Shown: positions 60,556 to 64,000 of the stretch, in pieces | How positions within the stretch are numbered: the stretch's first letter is position 1 | Layout of the letters: every line of letters begins with the position of its first letter | From: JALZKA01 sp963734015 | Lineage (GTDB): Bacteria; Actinomycetota; Thermoleophilia; Solirubrobacterales; 70-9 | Assembly (NCBI GenBank): GCA_963734015.1 | Contig: CAVTFG010000013.1 | Span: 67,186 to 131,185, forward strand | Direction of reading: 5' to 3' | DNA: 64,000 nt | The notes under the pieces: generated by a model | Told to the model about the DNA's origin: nothing | Seen by the model: the letters and a program-made list of their open reading frames with translations, nothing else | Database searches by the model: none | Translations under genes and position numbers: made by a program

Positions 60556-60832
60556 CGGAGAGCCGTAGGCTCGCGCCTGAGACCGACGGCGTCAAGGTCG
60601 CGTGGCGGCGAAGGCCGGGCGCTCAGGGCCGCGCTTTCTCTCTGGCACTCATCACCCGGATGTCTTAGGTCGCGACGTCTAGGACCACGTACCCCTCTAC
60701 GCTTGGCGCTCTCTCGGCCTATGGCAGCTCTTCTTCGATGGACTTCTGGGGAGTCCGACCTACAGACGCGGCTCTCGGAGGTGTCCAGAGAGGCCAATCA
60801 GGGAGGACCTGCGCCATCCGGGGGGGCCTGAG

Positions 60833-61549
60833 TTGGGAGCGGCCCTGGGCTGGGGCGCCCTTGCCGCGTCGTCGCTGGTTCTGGGTGTCCTTGTAGCGTT
60901 CGCCCGACCCTGGCGACCGGCGCTGATCGGCCTCGCTCTCGCTTTCGGTGCGGGCGCGCTGATCAGCGCGGTGAGCTTCGAGCTCGCCCAGGAAGGCACC
61001 CGGGTCGGGAGCGCCCAATCGGTCGGTCTCGGGCTGGCGTTCGGGGCGCTCACCTACTACTACGTCTATGGTCTGATCACGCGGACTCGGCCCAGGGAGA
61101 GGCCGCGAGTAAGCGGCGTGCACTCAGGAGACAGCCTCGCCCTCGGAGCGTTCCTGGATGGGGTTCCGGAACAACTCGTACTCGGCATAGGACTTGCGAT
61201 CGGTGATGCGGTCAGCGTCGCGCTGCTGGTGGCGATCTTCGTCTCCAACCTGCCGGAGGGGATTGGCGCGAGTGCCGCTATGAGCGCGTCCGGGACGCCG
61301 CGTCCGAAGATCATCAGGCTGTTCCTCGCGATCGGGCTCGTCTGCACTCTGGCCAGTGGTGTCGGCTATGCGATCGGCGACTGGATCTCCGGCGAGCTTC
61401 AAGCAGCTGTCAACGGCTTCGCAGCTGGGGGACTGCTTGTGATGTTGATCAACTCGATGATCCCCGAGGCACGGGAGAAAGCGGGGCCACGCGCGGGCCT
61501 GGCGGCGGTCGTGGGTTTTGCAGTAGCCAGTGGACTCTCGAGTCTCTAG
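60833..61549 (+). CDS. ZIP-family-like metal transporter
   Basis: A 238-aa polytopic membrane protein with about seven helices. The two ZIP metal motifs are recognisable: SLALGAFLDGVPEQLVLGIG (helix IV type, with Asp-Gly-x-Pro-Glu) and VSNLPEGIGASAAM (Asn-x-Pro-Glu-Gly). The His residues of classical ZIPs are reduced, so the metal and direction are uncertain. TTG start after GGGGGGG. The 60556-60832 gap upstream holds no other feature I can support. Confidence 0.78.
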   Translation: MGAALGWGALAASSLVLGVLVAFARPWRPALIGLALAFGAGALISAVSFELAQEGTRVGSAQSVGLGLAFGALTYYYVYGLITRTRPRERPRVSGVHSGDSLALGAFLDGVPEQLVLGIGLAIGDAVSVALLVAIFVSNLPEGIGASAAMSASGTPRPKIIRLFLAIGLVCTLASGVGYAIGDWISGELQAAVNGFAAGGLLVMLINSMIPEAREKAGPRAGLAAVVGFAVASGLSSL

Positions 61550-61649
61550 CCGAGGAGGATGGGATGGAGCATCAGAGCCCGTGGCGCAGGGTGGCGGGTG
61601 ATCATCCTGATCGCCACGTCATAGCCTCGGCATCCACTCCCACGAGAGT

Positions 61650-61695
61650 GTCGCTTTGGACGAGAAGCGACTAGGTCGCTTTACATGGAAAGCGA
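61650..61695 (+). other. Double hairpin element, copy 1 (loops GGACGAG and CATGG)
   Basis: Hairpin I: GTCGCTT-TGGACGAG-AAGCGAC (61650-61671). Hairpin II: TCGCTTT-ACATGG-AAAGCGA (61676-61695). It lies about 70 nt before the secreted-protein gene at 61765. A second copy at 62323-62368 keeps both loops while hairpin I changes a T-A pair to C-G. Confidence 0.65.
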
Positions 61696-61764
61696 TACAT
61701 CCTTGACTCGCCCTTTCCGAGATGAGACGGTCGTACCAGCACACCGCCACGGAAGGCGACTCAA

Positions 61765-62304
61765 GTGCTCGGAGGGATTCGCAGTCGGCTGACCTACGCG
61801 AACGTGATGGCGACCGTCGCGGTCTTCATCGCGCTCGGCGGAGGCGCGTACGCGGTGACGAAACTCGACCGCAACAGCGTCAAGTCGAAACACATCGTCA
61901 ACGGGCAGGTAAAGCCGAAAGATCTCTCTGCGCCCAAGGGGGCACAGTCTGCGGGTCTCCCCGTTGACGAGGGGGGGAACTGCGTCGGGCTCCCGAACCA
62001 GTGGGTGACCAGCGATTTTTCCGGGCCAGCGGGCTACGTCCGTGATCGCGACGGAATCGTCCACTTGACCAACGCGGTCCTGCCCTGCGGCGACGTGCCC
62101 GAACTCATTTTCACGCTTCCACCGGGCTATCGGCCCGAGTACGTCCAGTTCCAGACGGGGTGGGCAAGACTTAGCGAGCCCGTGCGCGTCGATATCACGC
62201 CCGCTGGGGTGGTGAGGATTGAAACGACGCCGTTCTCGGGCTTGCTCACGCTGGGGCAGATCAGCTTCCGCTGCGGCCCCTCGGGGCAGGACGGCTGCCC
62301 CTAG
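61765..62304 (+). CDS. Secreted protein with Thermoleophilia-type N-terminus
   Basis: A 179-aa exported protein. RSRLTYANVMATVAVFIALG followed by GGAYAV is a signal/anchor sequence seen again and again in secreted proteins of this class, then LDRNSVKSKHIVNGQVKPKDL, a beta-helix-like linker also typical of them. The C-terminal domain (VTSDFSGPAGYVRDRDGIVHL, CGDVPELIFTLPPGYRPEY) looks like a beta-sandwich and has Cys residues that could pair. Function unknown. GGAAGG stands 8 nt before the GTG. Confidence 0.8.
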   Translation: MLGGIRSRLTYANVMATVAVFIALGGGAYAVTKLDRNSVKSKHIVNGQVKPKDLSAPKGAQSAGLPVDEGGNCVGLPNQWVTSDFSGPAGYVRDRDGIVHLTNAVLPCGDVPELIFTLPPGYRPEYVQFQTGWARLSEPVRVDITPAGVVRIETTPFSGLLTLGQISFRCGPSGQDGCP

Positions 62305-62310
62305 CGAGCG

Positions 62311-62368
62311 GGGCTGCGGGAGTAGCCGCTTGGACGAGAAGCGGCTATTTCGCTTGGCATGGAAAGCG
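62311..62368 (+). other. SnoaL 3'-end remnant plus double hairpin element, copy 2
   Basis: GGGCTGCGGGAGTAGCCG (62311-62328) equals the last bases of the SnoaL gene ending at 63206 plus its 3' neighbour. Hairpin I: TAGCCGCTT-GGACGAG-AAGCGGCTA (62323-62347, 9 bp). Hairpin II: CGCTT-GGCATGGA-AAGCG (62351-62368). It lies 29 nt before the first SnoaL gene of the array. Confidence 0.65.
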
Positions 62369-62396
62369 CAATGAATCGCGAGATACTGCGTGAGCG

Positions 62397-62801
62397 ATGT
62401 CGCAGGAGAACGTGGAGCTCATCCGCCAGTCGCATGACGCCTTCAACCGCCGCGACCTCGATGCCTTCCTGGAGTTCTTCGACCCTGACGTTGAGTTCAC
62501 CACTCGCTTCGCGAGCCCTGAGGGGGGCGATCCCCAATACCACGGCCACGACGGCATCCGCGAATGGTGGGAAGACCTGCTCGCGATCTTCCCCGACTTC
62601 CGCAGCGAGGTTCTGGAGGTGCGCGACTCGGGTGACCACGGCATCACCGCCGCGCGCATTCGCGGCCACGGCCTCGACAGCGGGACACCCATGGACGAGA
62701 TGGTGTGGCAGGCCTGGGAGGCGCGTGACGGCAAGGCGCTCTGGTGGCGGACCTTCGGGAGCGAGGCCGATGCCCTCGAAGCCGCCGGGATGTCGGAGTA
62801 G
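62397..62801 (+). CDS. SnoaL-like protein, first of a tandem triplet
   Basis: A 134-aa NTF2-fold protein starting MSQENVELIRQSHDAFNRRD, a hallmark of the large SnoaL-like family of Thermoleophilia. DAFLEFFDPDVEFTTRFASP and YHGHDGIREWWEDLLAIFPDF are the cone-shaped pocket blocks; the end is LEAAGMSE. The ligand or reaction is unknown. CAGGAG inside the start region and GGGAGTAG-like sequences between genes may serve the next gene. It is separated by 3 nt from the next copy. Confidence 0.87.
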   Translation: MSQENVELIRQSHDAFNRRDLDAFLEFFDPDVEFTTRFASPEGGDPQYHGHDGIREWWEDLLAIFPDFRSEVLEVRDSGDHGITAARIRGHGLDSGTPMDEMVWQAWEARDGKALWWRTFGSEADALEAAGMSE

Positions 62802-62804
62802 GCG

Positions 62805-63206
62805 ATGTCGCAGGAGGACGCCGACAAGATTCGTCGGGCCTACGAGGTCTGGAACGCGTCCGGTCCTGAGGCGGTCACGAGCGAGTTCTGGGCCGAGGAC
62901 GCGATCTACCGCGAAGGTCCCGGCTGGCCCGATGCGGGGGTCTACCGCGGACGCGCTCTCGCGCTTGCACGGATGCGAAGCCTGATCGAGCTCATCGGAC
63001 CGGTCGAGGTGCGCCTCGACGATCTGATCGACGTCGGGGATGGCCGCTTCGTCGCCTGCACCAGCATGGTCAGCCAGGGTGCCAGCGACGCGCCGTACAC
63101 GCGATCGTTCGCCGTCGTTCACCGCTTGCGAGACGGCCTGATCGTCGAGGCGGACTACTACCTTGACCGTGCCCAGGCTCTCCAGGCAGTCGGGCTGCGG
63201 GAGTAG
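62805..63206 (+). CDS. SnoaL-like protein, second of a tandem triplet
   Basis: A 133-aa NTF2-fold protein: MSQEDADKIRRAYEVWNASG, AVTSEFWAEDAIYREGPGWP, VYRGRALALARMRSLIELIG and the end LQAVGLRE. It is clearly paralogous to its neighbours at both ends but diverged in the pocket region, so the three probably bind different ligands. TAG-GCG-ATG junction with the gene before; the stop is 3 nt before the next ATG. Confidence 0.87.
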   Translation: MSQEDADKIRRAYEVWNASGPEAVTSEFWAEDAIYREGPGWPDAGVYRGRALALARMRSLIELIGPVEVRLDDLIDVGDGRFVACTSMVSQGASDAPYTRSFAVVHRLRDGLIVEADYYLDRAQALQAVGLRE

Positions 63207-63209
63207 CCG

Positions 63210-63620
63210 ATGTCGCAGGAGAACGTGGAGCTTGTCCAGCGGATTTTTCAGGCCGTCAACCGAGATGACTTCGAGGGCGTGGTCGCGCTTGCGAACCCTC
63301 CAACGGAGTTCGAGTTCGTTCCCTCCGGAGTCCTCATCCCCGATCTTTCGGGGGTACAGCGGGGGCCTGAGGGATTCAGGCGGATTCTGGAGGTGTTCTT
63401 GGCCGAGTTCGACGCCCTCCGCGTGGAGGTCCACGACCTCATCGGCGCTGGGGGTCAGGTCTTCACCTCGTTCACCATCCACGGCCGTGGACAGCACAGC
63501 GGTGCGGAAACGAGCTTGGACGGCTGGGTCGTGTGGACGGTGCGGGACGGCAGGGTCGCTCGCATGCTCGGATTCACGGACCGGGACCCAGCCCTCGAAG
63601 CCGCCGGGCTGTCGGAGTAG
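63210..63620 (+). CDS. SnoaL-like protein, third of a tandem triplet
   Basis: A 136-aa NTF2-fold protein: MSQENVELVQRIFQAVNRDD, FEGVVALANPPTEFEFVPSG, RGPEGFRRILEVFLAEFDAL, VFTSFTIHGRGQHSGAETSL and the end LEAAGLSE. Its first 23 nucleotides are almost identical to those of the first gene of the array. It is followed 10 nt after the stop by the GGACGAG hairpin. Probably co-transcribed with the two genes before it. Confidence 0.87.
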   Translation: MSQENVELVQRIFQAVNRDDFEGVVALANPPTEFEFVPSGVLIPDLSGVQRGPEGFRRILEVFLAEFDALRVEVHDLIGAGGQVFTSFTIHGRGQHSGAETSLDGWVVWTVRDGRVARMLGFTDRDPALEAAGLSE

Positions 63621-63630
63621 CGCAGAAGTA

Positions 63631-63650
63631 CCGCTTTGGACGAGAAGCGG
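63631..63650 (+). other. GGACGAG hairpin element, copy 3 (3' of the SnoaL array)
   Basis: CCGCTT-TGGACGAG-AAGCGG, 10 bases after the stop of the third SnoaL gene. The second hairpin of copies 1 and 2 is missing. No T-run, so it is not a simple terminator. The rest of 63651-63815 holds nothing I can identify. Confidence 0.65.
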
Positions 63651-63815
63651 CACTTTCTCTCAAGACGCCAACGCCACAAGCGATGAGTTGCGCGTCCCGC
63701 TGTCGTACATCGTCGCGATGCGCTCTCTCGTCGTGATCACCGGAGGCACTAGTGATCCGAACCTGCTGTTGCATTTCGTTTGCGCGGCGGGATTCTGCCC
63801 CTACACGAGCACCAG

Positions 63816-63838
63816 AAAACCCCGCCGTAGCGGGCTTT
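63816..63838 (-). terminator. Terminator of tRNA-Lys
   Basis: On the minus strand CCCGC-TACG-GCGGG then GTTTTC, just past the tRNA 3' end. A similar hairpin follows the tRNA fragment at 59645-59668. Confidence 0.75.
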
Positions 63839-63841
63839 CAG

Positions 63842-63914
63842 TGGGCCATGAAGGACTCGAACCTTCAACCTTGAGATTAAGAGTCTCCTGCTCTGCCAGT
63901 TGAGCTAATGGCCC
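63842..63914 (-). tRNA. tRNA-Lys (CTT)
   Basis: Full cloverleaf on the minus strand: acceptor GGGCCAT/ATGGCCC with discriminator A, D arm TAGCTCAACTGGCAGAGCA, anticodon loop CTCTTAA (anticodon CTT, nucleotides 34-36), T arm with GGTTCGAGTCC. The CCA is not encoded. Its 3' half (nucleotides 37-73) is repeated at 59672-59708. The 86 bases beyond its 5' end show no gene. Confidence 0.95.
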
Positions 63915-64000
63915 GGAGGGGCAGGATAGCGGGGGAAATCGGGGCCGCTACGGCCCTGTCGGGGGCACGCCGGACTCCGGGCTGACGCCGCCGAAGGGGT

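Noticed and set aside
61650..61695. CsrA/RsmA-binding sRNA based on GGA in the hairpin loops
   Set aside because: CsrA is not known in this phylum and the loop match is short; the hairpins are reported as an unexplained family instead.

Overview
The window is a high-GC chromosome segment from an actinobacterium, most likely class Thermoleophilia (Solirubrobacterales or Gaiellales-like). The evidence is the very high GC, SnoaL-like proteins beginning MSQENVEL, a secreted protein whose N-terminus (RSRLTYANVMATVAVFIALG) is typical of that class, a fused PafBC regulator, actinobacterial Lhr and Nei2 side by side, and many GTG starts. Several genes have a TANNNT box only 6-8 nt before the start codon, as in leaderless transcripts. 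The taxonomic call is inference.

Layout. 1-6.2 kb: inositol monophosphatase family gene, zincin-like metalloprotease, basic coiled-coil protein, Mrp ATPase, 7Fe-type ferredoxin, NAD-binding epimerase and a PP-loop protein. 6.2-9.9 kb: proteostasis block, groES-groEL behind a CIRCE operator, an ArsR/SRPBCC pair, and clpP behind a double dyad operator. 9.9-19.9 kb: methyltransferase, then a long minus-strand run lhr-nei-crp-pcm-ASCH-SRPBCC and a secreted beta-helix protein. 20-23.4 kb: overlapping rmlA-rmlD-rmlB-rmlC operon for dTDP-L-rhamnose. 23.5-29.2 kb: pafBC, metallo-beta-lactamase-fold gene, penicillin-acylase-like Ntn hydrolase and PPOX-fold gene in one overlapping run. 29.3-32.5 kb: two small proteins, an HD nuclease, a YihY/BrkB membrane protein, tRNA-Phe.

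32.6-46.8 kb is the most striking part. A 7,063-bp unit of seven genes (GT2 glycosyltransferase, MarR regulator, YceI, DUF192, MrfA/YprA-like helicase, dihydropteroate-synthase-like protein, HAD phosphatase) is present twice in direct tandem, offset by exactly 7,125 bp. The copies are almost identical and every gene is open in both. The MarR gene is divergent from yceI, and two TTGC-N4-GCAA dyads flank the yceI promoter.

46.8-59.6 kb: DtxR-family metalloregulator, aminotransferase, sucCD, HAD hydrolase, sulfotransferase, RibD-C reductase, UDP-sugar dehydrogenase, SDR, XRE regulator, SnoaL protein, and an alpha/beta-hydrolase-fold protein lacking the usual Ser and His. 59.6-63.9 kb is a small accessory island bounded by tRNA-Lys(CTT) and a 37-nt copy of its 3' half. 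It holds a DUF4239-like membrane protein cut at the boundary, a ZIP-like transporter, a secreted protein, three tandem SnoaL genes and a repeated hairpin family (loop GGACGAG) with covarying stem pairs.

Seven genes, all in the first 32 kb, are broken in frame. Six of them are repaired by removing one base per break. I read these mainly as sequence errors, though real pseudogenes cannot be excluded. No rRNA, CRISPR array, transposase or integrase was seen, and no gene-free stretch exceeds 300 bases.
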